DNA of 64,000 nucleotides from assembly GCA_964499985.1 (NCBI GenBank), contig CAZCMX010000001.1, positions 1 through 64,000 on the forward strand, read 5' to 3'. A model generated the notes under the pieces. That model did not search any database. It saw nothing but the letters and a program-made list of their open reading frames with translations, and was not told where the DNA came from. The position numbers and the translations under genes are program-made. Positions 26,261-34,719 of this stretch are shown here, in pieces; positions within the stretch are counted from its first letter, which is position 1; every line of letters starts with the position of its first letter. Origin of the DNA: UBA5734 sp964499985. Lineage in GTDB: Bacteria > Bacillota > Clostridia > Saccharofermentanales > UBA5734.

Positions 26261-26289
26261 TTGTTCCGGCAATTGGGATCCTTTATAAT
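26261..26289 (+). promoter_or_regulatory. Promoter of the aminotransferase-purB genes
   Basis: TTGTTC at 26261-26266 and a perfect TATAAT at 26284-26289 are spaced by 17 bp, 40 nt upstream of the aminotransferase ATG. Confidence 0.75.
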
Positions 26290-26328
26290 AAAGCGGCAAT
26301 CGCGTCGTTTGTGCAAGGAGGATACAAC

Positions 26329-27609
26329 ATGCTTTCATATTCCAAGATGAACCATCAGCAACTCGCAGAGGAACTGAAAGTTCAGGAAAACCGTTACCAG
26401 GCTTTTGCCGATCTCAAACTCAAGCTCAATATGACGCGGGGAAAACCCTGTTCCGAACAGCTTGACCTGGCCAATGGCCTGCAGACGGCACTCTCGGAAA
26501 AGGACTTCAAGGCCCAGGATGGCACCGACTGCCGCAATTATGGTGGCCTGGAAGGTATTCCGGAAGCCCGCCAGCTATTTGCCGACCTGCTCGGTGTCTC
26601 GGCCAGCCAGATTCTGGTCCTGGGCAATTCCAGTCTCAATCTGATGTATGACACCATGGCCCGGGCCATGCTGTTCGCCTTGCCTGGTGCCAGCCGCCCC
26701 TGGTGCAAGGAAGAAACCGTCAAATTCCTCTGCCCGGTTCCGGGCTATGACCGCCATTTTGCCGTGACGCAGTCGCTGGGGATCGAGATGATTCCCGTCC
26801 CGCTGACTGCCGAGGGTCCGGATATGGATCTGGTCGAATCCCTCGTCGCTGCAGATGCTTCGATCAAGGGCATGTGGTCCGTACCGGTCTACAGCAATCC
26901 GGATGGCTATACCTATTCCGAAACGACCTGCCGCCGTCTGGCTGAGATGAAGACTGCCGCCCCGGATTTCCGGATCTGGTGGGACAATGCCTATGTGGTC
27001 CACCATTTGTTTGCCGATGACCGTGACAGTGTGCCGGATATCCTGGATTTGTGTGACCTGGCCGGTCATCCTGACCGCGTCTTCGAATTCGCCTCGACAT
27101 CGAAAATCACTCAGGCCGGCGCCGGCCTGGCCTGTCTGGCGACCAGTCCGGCCAACCTCGGCTGGTTCAAAAAGCAGCTGACGATCCAGACCATTGGCCC
27201 TGACAAGATGAACCAGCTGCGCCATGTCCGCTATATCGCGGCCTCTGGCGGCATCGAGGCCATCATGGATCGTCATGCCGAGATCCTGCGGCCGAAATTT
27301 GAGCTGGTGCTGGAACGGCTCGACGAAGAGCTGGCCTCTACCGGCCTGTGCACCTGGAAACGGCCCAAGGGCGGTTATTTCGTCAGCGTCAATGTTCCAG
27401 CCGGCACAGCCAATGAAGTCGTTCGCCTGGCCAAGGAATGCGGGGTTGAGCTGACGCCTGCCGGCGCCACCTATCCCTATGGCAAGGACCCGCAGGACAG
27501 CAATATCCGCCTGGCCCCGTCATTTCCGCCGATGTCCGAGCTGCGCCCGGCGATGGAAATTTTCTGCACCTGTGTTAAACTGGCAGCGATACGCCAATTG
27601 CTGGCCTGA
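26329..27609 (+). CDS. aspT: Class Ic aspartate aminotransferase
   Basis: This 426-residue PLP enzyme matches the AspT (type Ic) aspartate aminotransferases, first characterised in Corynebacterium, which interconvert aspartate/2-oxoglutarate and oxaloacetate/glutamate. Family features are LNMTRGKPCSEQLDL near the N-terminus, NYGGLEGIPEAR, the PLP-binding segment WWDNAYVVHHL, and the Schiff-base lysine in TSKITQAGAG. The ATG at 26329 follows AAGGAGGA; a GTG at 26311 is upstream of that site and is rejected. purB follows, and aspartate is the PurB pathway co-substrate, which may explain the pairing. A MocR-like regulator is excluded by the lack of a DNA-binding domain. Confidence 0.85.
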   Translation: MLSYSKMNHQQLAEELKVQENRYQAFADLKLKLNMTRGKPCSEQLDLANGLQTALSEKDFKAQDGTDCRNYGGLEGIPEARQLFADLLGVSASQILVLGNSSLNLMYDTMARAMLFALPGASRPWCKEETVKFLCPVPGYDRHFAVTQSLGIEMIPVPLTAEGPDMDLVESLVAADASIKGMWSVPVYSNPDGYTYSETTCRRLAEMKTAAPDFRIWWDNAYVVHHLFADDRDSVPDILDLCDLAGHPDRVFEFASTSKITQAGAGLACLATSPANLGWFKKQLTIQTIGPDKMNQLRHVRYIAASGGIEAIMDRHAEILRPKFELVLERLDEELASTGLCTWKRPKGGYFVSVNVPAGTANEVVRLAKECGVELTPAGATYPYGKDPQDSNIRLAPSFPPMSELRPAMEIFCTCVKLAAIRQLLA

Positions 27610-27662
27610 GTCCTGACACTCGGTCCAGCCGTTTCAGGAACACGGTGCAAGGAGACCCATTC

Positions 27663-29096
27663 ATGAAAAACAGCTACGAAAGTCCGTTTAATTCACGCTA
27701 TGCCAGTGAGCAGATGCAGGCCATTTTTTCGCCGGACATGAAATTCAGGACCTGGCGCAAGCTTTGGGTCGCTCTGGCCGAGGCTGAACAGGCCCTGGGA
27801 TTGCCAATCACGGATGATCAGATTGCTGAGCTCAGGGCACATCAGGACAATATCAACTATGATGTGGCCGCCAGGGAAGAGGCACTGGTCCGCCACGATG
27901 TCATGGCCCATGTCCATGCCTATGGCGAGCAATGCCCACTGGCCAAGGGGATCATCCACCTCGGCGCCACCTCCTGTTATGTCGGTGACAATACGGATTT
28001 GATCATCATGGCACAAGCCTTGAAGCTGGTCCGGAAAAAACTGGTCGCAGTCATCGGGCAGCTTGCCCGGTTTGCCGATGAATACAAAGCCTTGCCCACC
28101 TTGGGCTTCACGCATTTCCAGCCCGCCCAGCTGGTCACCGTCGGCAAGCGGGCCACGCTCTGGATCGCGGAGCTGGTTTCGGATCTCGAAGACCTCGATT
28201 ATGTGGCCGCATCGCTCCGTCTTCTGGGCAGCAAGGGGACCACGGGCACCCAGGCCAGCTTCATGAGCCTGTTTGACAATGACCAGGACAAGGTCCGGCA
28301 GATCGATGACCTGATTGCTGCCAAATTCGGATTTTCAGGGGTCTATCCGGTCAGTGGCCAGACCTATTCCCGCAAAGTCGATGCCCGGGTGGTCAATGTC
28401 CTGGCTGGCATTGCCCAGACCGCCCACAAATTTTCCAATGACATCCGCTTGCTCCAGCATCTGAAGGAAATCGAAGAGCCCTTTGAAAAGAACCAGATCG
28501 GCTCTTCGGCCATGGCCTATAAACGCAATCCCATGCGCAGCGAACGCATGGCGGCCCTGGCCCGCTATGTCATTGTCAATGCTGCCAATCCGGCCCTGAC
28601 GGCAGCCGAGCAATGGTTTGAACGCACCCTCGATGACTCTGCCAATAAGCGCATTGCGATCCCTGAGGCTTTCCTGGCCATCGATGCCATCCTGATGCTG
28701 ATGCAGAATGTTTCCAGCGGCCTGGTTGTCTATCCGGCCGTGATTGCCCGCCATATCCGGGACGAATTGCCCTTCATGGCGACCGAAAACATCATGATGG
28801 AGGCCGTCAAGCGGGGCGGCGACCGTCAGGAGCTGCATGAGAAAATCCGCCAGCACAGCATGGCTGCCGGAGCCAGAGTCAAGCAGGACGGAGCGGCCAA
28901 TGACCTTCTCGAGCGGATTGCTGCCGATCCGGCTTTCGGTCTGGACCAGGCCGAGCTCGACCAGCTGCTGGATGCTGAGCTGTATATCGGCCGCAGCCCG
29001 GACCAGGTCAGCGATTTCCTGGGGACGGTCGTCCAGCCGATCCTCGCGGCCCAGTCCGATGACCTGAGCGCCGTGTCCTTTGAACTGAAGGTCTGA
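27663..29096 (+). CDS. purB: Adenylosuccinate lyase
   Basis: PurB releases fumarate from SAICAR and adenylosuccinate in purine synthesis. The 477-residue protein shows the fumarase/aspartase superfamily signature GSSAMAYKRNPMRSER, and the substrate loops THFQPAQLVTVGKR and HLGATSCYVGDN. The ATG at 27663 follows AAGGAG. It is slightly longer than the short bacterial form and closer to the 475-residue eukaryote-like form. It lies 53 nt after aspT and is followed by a hairpin and a new promoter. Confidence 0.95.
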   Translation: MKNSYESPFNSRYASEQMQAIFSPDMKFRTWRKLWVALAEAEQALGLPITDDQIAELRAHQDNINYDVAAREEALVRHDVMAHVHAYGEQCPLAKGIIHLGATSCYVGDNTDLIIMAQALKLVRKKLVAVIGQLARFADEYKALPTLGFTHFQPAQLVTVGKRATLWIAELVSDLEDLDYVAASLRLLGSKGTTGTQASFMSLFDNDQDKVRQIDDLIAAKFGFSGVYPVSGQTYSRKVDARVVNVLAGIAQTAHKFSNDIRLLQHLKEIEEPFEKNQIGSSAMAYKRNPMRSERMAALARYVIVNAANPALTAAEQWFERTLDDSANKRIAIPEAFLAIDAILMLMQNVSSGLVVYPAVIARHIRDELPFMATENIMMEAVKRGGDRQELHEKIRQHSMAAGARVKQDGAANDLLERIAADPAFGLDQAELDQLLDAELYIGRSPDQVSDFLGTVVQPILAAQSDDLSAVSFELKV

Positions 29097-29133
29097 CGGC
29101 CTGGCAGCGCCGTCTGGAGCGGCAGCCTTCGCA

Positions 29134-29163
29134 TTGAACCAGAACCAATTTTCATGCTAAGAT
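29134..29163 (+). promoter_or_regulatory. Promoter of the gntR-thiI operon
   Basis: TTGAAC (29134-29139) and TAAGAT (29158-29163) are 18 bp apart. Transcription would start near 29170, inside the left arm of the hairpin at 29166-29198. Confidence 0.55.
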
Positions 29164-29165
29164 GT

Positions 29166-29203
29166 AAAGACAGGCAAACGTCCCGCTTGCCTGTCTTTAT
29201 TTT
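29166..29203 (+). terminator. 12-bp inverted repeat, purB terminator and/or operator
   Basis: AAAGACAGGCAA (29166-29177) pairs perfectly with TTGCCTGTCTTT (29187-29198) around a 9-nt loop, followed by ATTTTG. It can end purB transcription. Because it begins 2 nt after the -10 of the next promoter, it could equally be the operator of the GntR protein it precedes. Confidence 0.7.
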
Positions 29204-29218
29204 GAAAGGACAGCTGGT

Positions 29219-29962
29219 GTGATGAAACTGGACAAACGCAGCAATATCCCCTTGTATGCCCAATTAAAGGACCTGATCCTCGAGCGGATCGCCCATGGTC
29301 AATATCCGGCCGGAACACAAATACCATCTGAACTGGCCCTGTGCGAAGAGCTGGCCCTCAGTCGGCCCACGGTTCGCCAGGCGATTGCCGAGCTGGTTTC
29401 CGAAGGGACACTGGTGATCCAGAAGGGCAAGGGCACCTTTGTTGCCGCCGAGCCGGAGCGCCTGGAAATCCGGCAGTTTTCCCCCTTTTCGTATTCCTTG
29501 CTGGCGGCCCGCAGCCTTGCTGATTATGCCTTCCAGATGATCGAACGGATCCCGGCCGATGAAGAGACCCTGCGTCTGTTCGAGGGCGCCTCAGCCAGCG
29601 GCAGCCCGGGCTATTGGTCCCTGTCCTGGCCGATCCTGATCCATGGCCAGGAGATCGGTCTGGGCCACTCACTGATCCCCGTCAGCCTGTTCCCGGATTT
29701 TGGCGATCAGGTCCAGTCTGGCAAATCGATGATTGATATCCTGGCCAATAAATACGCCTATCTGCCCAGCAAGGGTAATTGTCAGCTGGTGGTCCGGGCT
29801 GCGACCCAGGCCGAGGCACTGGCTCTGGATATCAGCCGCCGTTCGCCGGTGCTTTCCGCGACCAGCCGCCTGACGTCCAGAAGCGGCCATGTCTGTGAAT
29901 GGCTCGAACTGGTCTGGCGGCCGGACTGCGTGACCCTGGGGCTGGAAGCAGGGAGGACCTGA
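29219..29962 (+). CDS. GntR-family (HutC/UTRA) transcriptional regulator
   Basis: The 247-residue protein has an N-terminal winged helix (NIPLYAQLKDLILERIAHGQYPAGTQIPSE, then LCEELALSRPTVRQAI, residues about 8-65) and a C-terminal UTRA ligand-binding domain, so it is in the HutC subfamily. The GTG at 29219 is 8 nt from AAAGGA; the ATG that follows it directly is the alternative start. It is first in an operon with a cysteine desulfurase, thiI and a PurM-like gene, with only 1 nt to the next gene. It probably controls its own operon through the inverted repeat at 29166-29198. The ligand cannot be told. Confidence 0.88.
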   Translation: MMKLDKRSNIPLYAQLKDLILERIAHGQYPAGTQIPSELALCEELALSRPTVRQAIAELVSEGTLVIQKGKGTFVAAEPERLEIRQFSPFSYSLLAARSLADYAFQMIERIPADEETLRLFEGASASGSPGYWSLSWPILIHGQEIGLGHSLIPVSLFPDFGDQVQSGKSMIDILANKYAYLPSKGNCQLVVRAATQAEALALDISRRSPVLSATSRLTSRSGHVCEWLELVWRPDCVTLGLEAGRT

Positions 29963-29963
29963 A

Positions 29964-31106
29964 TTGGCCACCATCTATCTCGATCATAGTGCCACCACCT
30001 GGCCTTCCGACCAGACCATTGCCGAATATGCCAGAGACCTGAGCCTGTTTTCTGCCAATCCCGCGTCATTGCACCGGCCCGGCCAAAAGGCCGCCCGCCT
30101 GGTCCGGGACGCCAAGATCTCCCTGGCCCGTTCCATGGGCTGCCGGCCCGATGAGGTCATCCTGACATCAGGTGGTTCCGAATCGATCAATATGGCTCTG
30201 AAAGGCTATGTCGCGGCAAATCCCCGGCGGGGCCGCACCATCATCAGCCTGGCCGGTGAACATGCTGCCACCCGCGAAGCCCTGGCATTCCTGGAGAAGC
30301 AGGGCTATACCGTGCGAACGGTTGGCTTGCAGGCGGATGGCCAGGCAGACTGGGAACAGCTGGCGGCAGCGATCGATGCGGATACCGTCCTGATCACCGT
30401 TTTGCTGGTCAATAATGAGACCGGCGTTATCCAGTCCCTGGACCGGATCGTCGAGATCCGCAACCGCCTGCGGCCACTGGCGGCCATCCATGTGGACGGC
30501 GTCCAGGCCTGCGGCAAGCATGAGGTCCAGTTCAGCCAGCTGGGGATCGAACTGCTTTCCGGCAGCGGCCATAAGTTCGGCACCCCCAAAGGCATCGGTT
30601 TTCTCGTGGTGAAAAGGGGCTTGCCCATCCAGCCCCTGATCCATGGCGGCGGACAGCAGCAGGGGCTGAGGGGCGGGACGGAAAATGCGCCACTGGCAGC
30701 GGCGATGGCACGCTGTCTCGAGCGCTCGGTCAGCCAATTGAGCGCGACGAAAAACCATTGCCAGGATTTGCAGTCCATATTGCTCAGCGAGCTGCAGCGA
30801 CTGGGCGTCGCCTTCAGCCGGATCTCGCCACCTGAGGCCATCCCCCAGATCCTGTCCCTGGCATTCCCGGGCCTGAGAGGGGAGACCTTGCAGCATGCGC
30901 TGGAGGAGGACGAGATCTATGTGTCCACGGGATCCGCCTGTTCCTCGCATAAGAAGGGCCCATCCGAGGTTTTGCTGGCCATGGGCATTCCCCGGAAAAC
31001 AGCAGAATGTACGATCCGGATCAGCTTGTCTGACAGCAATACCCGCGAGGAAATGACACTGACCGCACAGTCCATTGCCAGAGCCTGCCAGAAATACCGG
31101 CGCTGA
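29964..31106 (+). CDS. Cysteine desulfurase, ThiI-linked
   Basis: This PLP enzyme takes sulfur from cysteine as a persulfide. The 380-residue protein has LDHSATTWPS at the N-terminus, the PLP lysine in GSGHKFGTPKG and the active-site cysteine in STGSACSSHKKG. It starts with TTG at 29964 after GGGAGG, 1 nt past gntR, and is followed by thiI. This NifZ-ThiI pairing, known from Bacillus, suggests it loads sulfur on ThiI for 4-thiouridine in tRNA. A second desulfurase, paired with iscU, is at 36176. Confidence 0.92.
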   Translation: MATIYLDHSATTWPSDQTIAEYARDLSLFSANPASLHRPGQKAARLVRDAKISLARSMGCRPDEVILTSGGSESINMALKGYVAANPRRGRTIISLAGEHAATREALAFLEKQGYTVRTVGLQADGQADWEQLAAAIDADTVLITVLLVNNETGVIQSLDRIVEIRNRLRPLAAIHVDGVQACGKHEVQFSQLGIELLSGSGHKFGTPKGIGFLVVKRGLPIQPLIHGGGQQQGLRGGTENAPLAAAMARCLERSVSQLSATKNHCQDLQSILLSELQRLGVAFSRISPPEAIPQILSLAFPGLRGETLQHALEEDEIYVSTGSACSSHKKGPSEVLLAMGIPRKTAECTIRISLSDSNTREEMTLTAQSIARACQKYRR

Positions 31107-31157
31107 GACTCATCGTGCATCAGTGCCAGAACCAAATCATGAAAATCAGAGGAAATC

Positions 31158-32432
31158 ATGTCAGAAGAATTCATCCAGCCAAATTTAGCCAGCCTCAGGG
31201 AGAAAATCCTCCTGGTCCGCTTGGGCGAGATCACGCTCAAGGGCATGAACCGCCACAAATTTGAACAGCAAATGATCCGGAACATGAAGCACCGGATCAA
31301 GGACCTGGGCAATTTTTCCATTATGCAAAGCCATTCGCGAATCTGGATCGAACCGGAGCCTTTGCCGGGTGGCGGCGGGTTCACGGATGACCGGCTGGTC
31401 CAGCAAATCATCGACCGGATCAAAGAGGTCTTTGGCGTCGTTTCCCTGAGCCCCGTCTGGCGGTTTGCCGGCGGGCTTGAAGCAATCGAGGCCCAGGCCA
31501 TCGAATTCGTCGGCCAGCTTTTGGCCGATGGCCGGCGCCGGACCTTCAAGGTTGAAACGCGCCGCGGCCTCAAATCGTTTCCCTATCAATCACCGGAAAT
31601 CAGCGAACGCATCGGCGGCCTGCTGGCAGAGCGGTTTGCCAGCCAGCTGACCGTCAATGTCAAGGAGCCGGATTTCGTTCTCTATGTCGAGATCCGGGAG
31701 AAAAACTACCTCTACAGCTCAATCATCAAGGCTCATCGTGGCTTGCCCGTTGGCACCAGCGGGACCGGCCTGCTCCTGTTGTCCGGCGGCATCGACAGTC
31801 CGGTAGCCGGCTATCTGATGGCGTCGCGGGGCATGCAGCTGGAGGCCATGTATTTCCATGCCTATCCGTTTACCAGTGACCAGGCCAGGGAAAAGGTGGT
31901 CGAGCTGGCCCGTCACCTGTCCCATTATGCCGGCCGGATCCGTCTGCATGTGGTCAATTTCACCGATATCCAGATCACCTTGCGTGATTTATGCCCGCCG
32001 GAAATGATGACGATTGTGATGCGCCGGATGATGATGCGGATTGCTGATCGCTTTGCCGGGGCAAACCGTCTGAAAGCGCTGATCACCGGGGAGAGCCTGG
32101 GCCAGGTCGCCAGCCAGACCCTGGAGGCTCTGGTCACCACAGACCAGATCAGCACGCGGCCGGTCTTCCGTCCGCTGATCGGCCTCGACAAGGATGACAC
32201 CGTGGCCATCGCCCGGCGGATCGGGACCTTTGAAACGTCGATCCTGCCCTTCGAGGATTGCTGCACCGTTTTTGTGGCCAAGCATCCGAAGACGCATCCC
32301 AGCCCTGAAGATGCCGTCGCGGCAGAAAAGGATCTGGACATCGAGGCTCTGGTTGCGCTGGGCCTCCAGGCCATCGAAACCCAGATCGTCACCCCCCGCT
32401 ATGATGAGACTGCTTTGCGAGGTGAGCTGTGA
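31158..32432 (+). CDS. thiI: tRNA 4-thiouridine synthase ThiI
   Basis: ThiI adenylates U8 of tRNA and exchanges oxygen for sulfur. The 424-residue protein has an N-terminal ferredoxin-like/THUMP part (to about residue 175) and the PP-loop ATP site LLLLSGGIDSPVAGYL. No C-terminal rhodanese domain is present, as in Bacillus, so persulfide must come straight from the desulfurase encoded upstream. The ThiI role in thiazole synthesis usually needs the rhodanese part, so a tRNA-only role is likely. AGAGGAAATC precedes the ATG and the stop overlaps the next GTG by 4 nt. Confidence 0.94.
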   Translation: MSEEFIQPNLASLREKILLVRLGEITLKGMNRHKFEQQMIRNMKHRIKDLGNFSIMQSHSRIWIEPEPLPGGGGFTDDRLVQQIIDRIKEVFGVVSLSPVWRFAGGLEAIEAQAIEFVGQLLADGRRRTFKVETRRGLKSFPYQSPEISERIGGLLAERFASQLTVNVKEPDFVLYVEIREKNYLYSSIIKAHRGLPVGTSGTGLLLLSGGIDSPVAGYLMASRGMQLEAMYFHAYPFTSDQAREKVVELARHLSHYAGRIRLHVVNFTDIQITLRDLCPPEMMTIVMRRMMMRIADRFAGANRLKALITGESLGQVASQTLEALVTTDQISTRPVFRPLIGLDKDDTVAIARRIGTFETSILPFEDCCTVFVAKHPKTHPSPEDAVAAEKDLDIEALVALGLQAIETQIVTPRYDETALRGEL

Positions 32433-33409
32433 AAATTGGCAAACTCGACCCCGCCAACCTTGAGGACCTGGTCCTGCACCGGCTGCCGGTCCTGTCCGAG
32501 GATATTGTCTGTGGACCGGCCACCGGTCTTGACTGCGCTGCCATCCGGTTCCAGGATGGCCTGGCAGTCCTGTCGACGGATCCGATCACTGGCGCCAGTG
32601 CAGATATCGGCAGCCTGGCCATCCACGTGTCCTGCAATGATCTGGCTGCCTTCGGAATCCGGCCCAAGGGCATCCTCCTGGTCCTGATCGCGCCACCGAC
32701 CGCAACGGCCGAGGATGTGGCTGCAGTCATCGAGCAGGCCAGCCAGACCGCCGAGCAGCTGGGCGTCAGCATCGCCGGGGGCCACACGGAAGTCAGTGAT
32801 GCTGTCAACCGGTTTATCGTCACCACAACCGCGATCGGCTTTGCCGAGACCGGCCGGATGGTGCAAAGCAATGGTGGCCAGCCGGGGGACACCCTGTTGA
32901 TGACCAAGACCGGGGGCCTGGAGGGCACCGCCATCCTGGCGGCAGACCAGCGGGCCCGCCTGAGCCGCGTGCTATCGGATCCGGAGCTTTCCGAGGCCAG
33001 GGATCTGATCACCCAGATCAGTGTCGTTCCAGAAGGCATCATCGGCGGCGAGCTTGGCGTGCATGCCATGCATGATGCCACCGAGGGAGGCATACTGGGT
33101 GCGGCCTGGGAAATGGCGCAGGCCTGTGGTCTCGGTCTGGTCATCGACATCGACGCCATTCCGCTGCACCCGCTGACCCGGCAAATCACCGCCGAGCTGG
33201 GGCTTGATCCTTATCGCCTGATTTCCAGCGGCAGCCTTCTGATCGCGACAGACAAGCCAGACCTGGTCCAGGCTTCCCTGGCCCGGGCGGGCATCCTTTG
33301 CAGCAAGATCGGTATTTTGACGCCAGAACCAGACTATGTCCAGATTTGTTCAGGAATTGCTTCGGAATTGGCTCCACCTGGACCGGATGAACTTTACAAA
33401 ATCACCTGA
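32429..33409 (+). CDS. PurM/HypE-like (AIR synthase superfamily) protein
   Basis: This 326-residue protein has the two-domain ATP-binding fold of the AIR synthase superfamily (PurM, ThiL, SelD, HypE). Visible motifs are GLDCAAIRF, STDPITGASADIGSLAIHVSCNDLAA, AGGHTEVSDAVN and HDATEGGILGA. They are closest to the free-standing HypE-like group found in Clostridia. It lacks the HypE C-terminal cysteine tail and the Cys/Sec site of SelD, and no hyp genes are nearby. Translation is coupled to thiI (GTG overlapping its stop), which points to a task near sulfur transfer or tRNA modification. The substrate is unknown. Confidence 0.8.
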   Translation: MKIGKLDPANLEDLVLHRLPVLSEDIVCGPATGLDCAAIRFQDGLAVLSTDPITGASADIGSLAIHVSCNDLAAFGIRPKGILLVLIAPPTATAEDVAAVIEQASQTAEQLGVSIAGGHTEVSDAVNRFIVTTTAIGFAETGRMVQSNGGQPGDTLLMTKTGGLEGTAILAADQRARLSRVLSDPELSEARDLITQISVVPEGIIGGELGVHAMHDATEGGILGAAWEMAQACGLGLVIDIDAIPLHPLTRQITAELGLDPYRLISSGSLLIATDKPDLVQASLARAGILCSKIGILTPEPDYVQICSGIASELAPPGPDELYKIT

Positions 33410-33420
33410 TTGTTTACAAT
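33393..33420 (+). promoter_or_regulatory. Promoter of glyA
   Basis: TTTACA (33393-33398) and TACAAT (33415-33420) are 16 bp apart and straddle the end of the PurM-like gene. Confidence 0.6.
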
Positions 33421-33448
33421 AGATTTGAAATTCCCAGGGAGGTATTTT

Positions 33449-34690
33449 ATGAATTACCAGCATTTGGCCCAGGTTGATCCGGAAATCTACTCGGCAGTCC
33501 AGCTTGAGATCGGTCGCCAGCGTTCCAAAATTGAACTGATCGCTTCGGAAAATTTCGTCAGCGAAGCCGTTCTGGAGGCTGTCGGCACGCCACTGACCAA
33601 CAAATACGCTGAGGGTTATCCGGGCAAGCGGTATTATGGCGGTTGTGAATATGTCGATATCGCCGAAAACCTGGCCATCGAAAGGGCCAAGCAGCTGTTC
33701 GGTGCCGATCATGTCAATGTCCAGCCGCACTCAGGGGCTCAGGCCAATACGGCGGTCTATTTTGCCATGCTGGAACCCGGCGATACCATCCTGGGCATGG
33801 ACCTGGCTCATGGTGGCCACCTGACCCATGGCATGTTCAAGAACGTCTCCGGCCGGACCTATCATGCCGAATCCTACAAGGTCGCCGAAGATACCTGCCT
33901 GATTGATTATGACCAGGTCCTGGACGTTGCCCGCCGGACGAAGCCCAAAATGATCGTGGCCGGAGCCAGCGCCTATCCCCGGATCATTGACTTTGCCAAG
34001 TTCCGCGCCATCGCCGATGAGGTCGGGGCCCTGCTTTTTGTCGACATGGCCCATATCGCTGGCCTCGTCGCGGCTGGCCTGCATCCGAGTCCGGTTCCCT
34101 ATGCCGATTTCGTCACCACAACCACGCATAAAACCCTGCGCGGTCCGCGTGGCGGCATGATCCTGTGCAAAGCAGACTATGCCAAGGCCATTGACTCGGC
34201 CGTTTTCCCGGGCCAGCAGGGTGGACCCCTGATGCATGTCATCGCTGGCAAGGCCGTCTCATTCAAGGAAGCCCTCGAGCCCTCCTTCAAAATCTACCAG
34301 CAGCAGATCATCGACAATGCCAAGGCCCTGGCCGCTGGCCTCCTGAACCGCGGCATCAACCTGGTCTCCGGCGGTACGGACAATCACCTGATGCTGGTCG
34401 ACCTGAGGGGCACCGGTGTCTCCGGCAAGGAGATGCAGCTGCGCCTGGACGAGGTCAATATCACCTGCAATAAGAACGGCATTCCGTATGATCCGGAGAA
34501 GCCAACCATCACCAGTGGCATCCGCCTGGGCACGCCGGCCGTGACCAGCCGTGGCATGACACCGGCGGACATGGATGAAATCGCTGATCTGATTGCCCTG
34601 ACCTTGCGTGACTATGACGGTCATCACGAATTGATCCGCAACCGGGTCGCTGAGCTGGTGGTCAAATATCCGCTATATCCCAGCCTCTGA
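33449..34690 (+). CDS. glyA: Serine hydroxymethyltransferase
   Basis: GlyA converts serine and tetrahydrofolate to glycine and methylene-tetrahydrofolate, the main one-carbon source. The 413-residue protein has IELIASENFVSEAV, the tetrahydrofolate/PLP region VNVQPHSGAQAN and the PLP lysine in TTTTHKTLRGPRGG. The ATG at 33449 follows AGGGAGG; the frame is open back to 33410, but that lies upstream of the ribosome binding site. It works with folD (6770). rarA follows 29 nt later. Confidence 0.97.
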   Translation: MNYQHLAQVDPEIYSAVQLEIGRQRSKIELIASENFVSEAVLEAVGTPLTNKYAEGYPGKRYYGGCEYVDIAENLAIERAKQLFGADHVNVQPHSGAQANTAVYFAMLEPGDTILGMDLAHGGHLTHGMFKNVSGRTYHAESYKVAEDTCLIDYDQVLDVARRTKPKMIVAGASAYPRIIDFAKFRAIADEVGALLFVDMAHIAGLVAAGLHPSPVPYADFVTTTTHKTLRGPRGGMILCKADYAKAIDSAVFPGQQGGPLMHVIAGKAVSFKEALEPSFKIYQQQIIDNAKALAAGLLNRGINLVSGGTDNHLMLVDLRGTGVSGKEMQLRLDEVNITCNKNGIPYDPEKPTITSGIRLGTPAVTSRGMTPADMDEIADLIALTLRDYDGHHELIRNRVAELVVKYPLYPSL

Positions 34691-34719
34691 GCCTGGCCCA
34701 TGCCCAGGACTGGCCCCCT

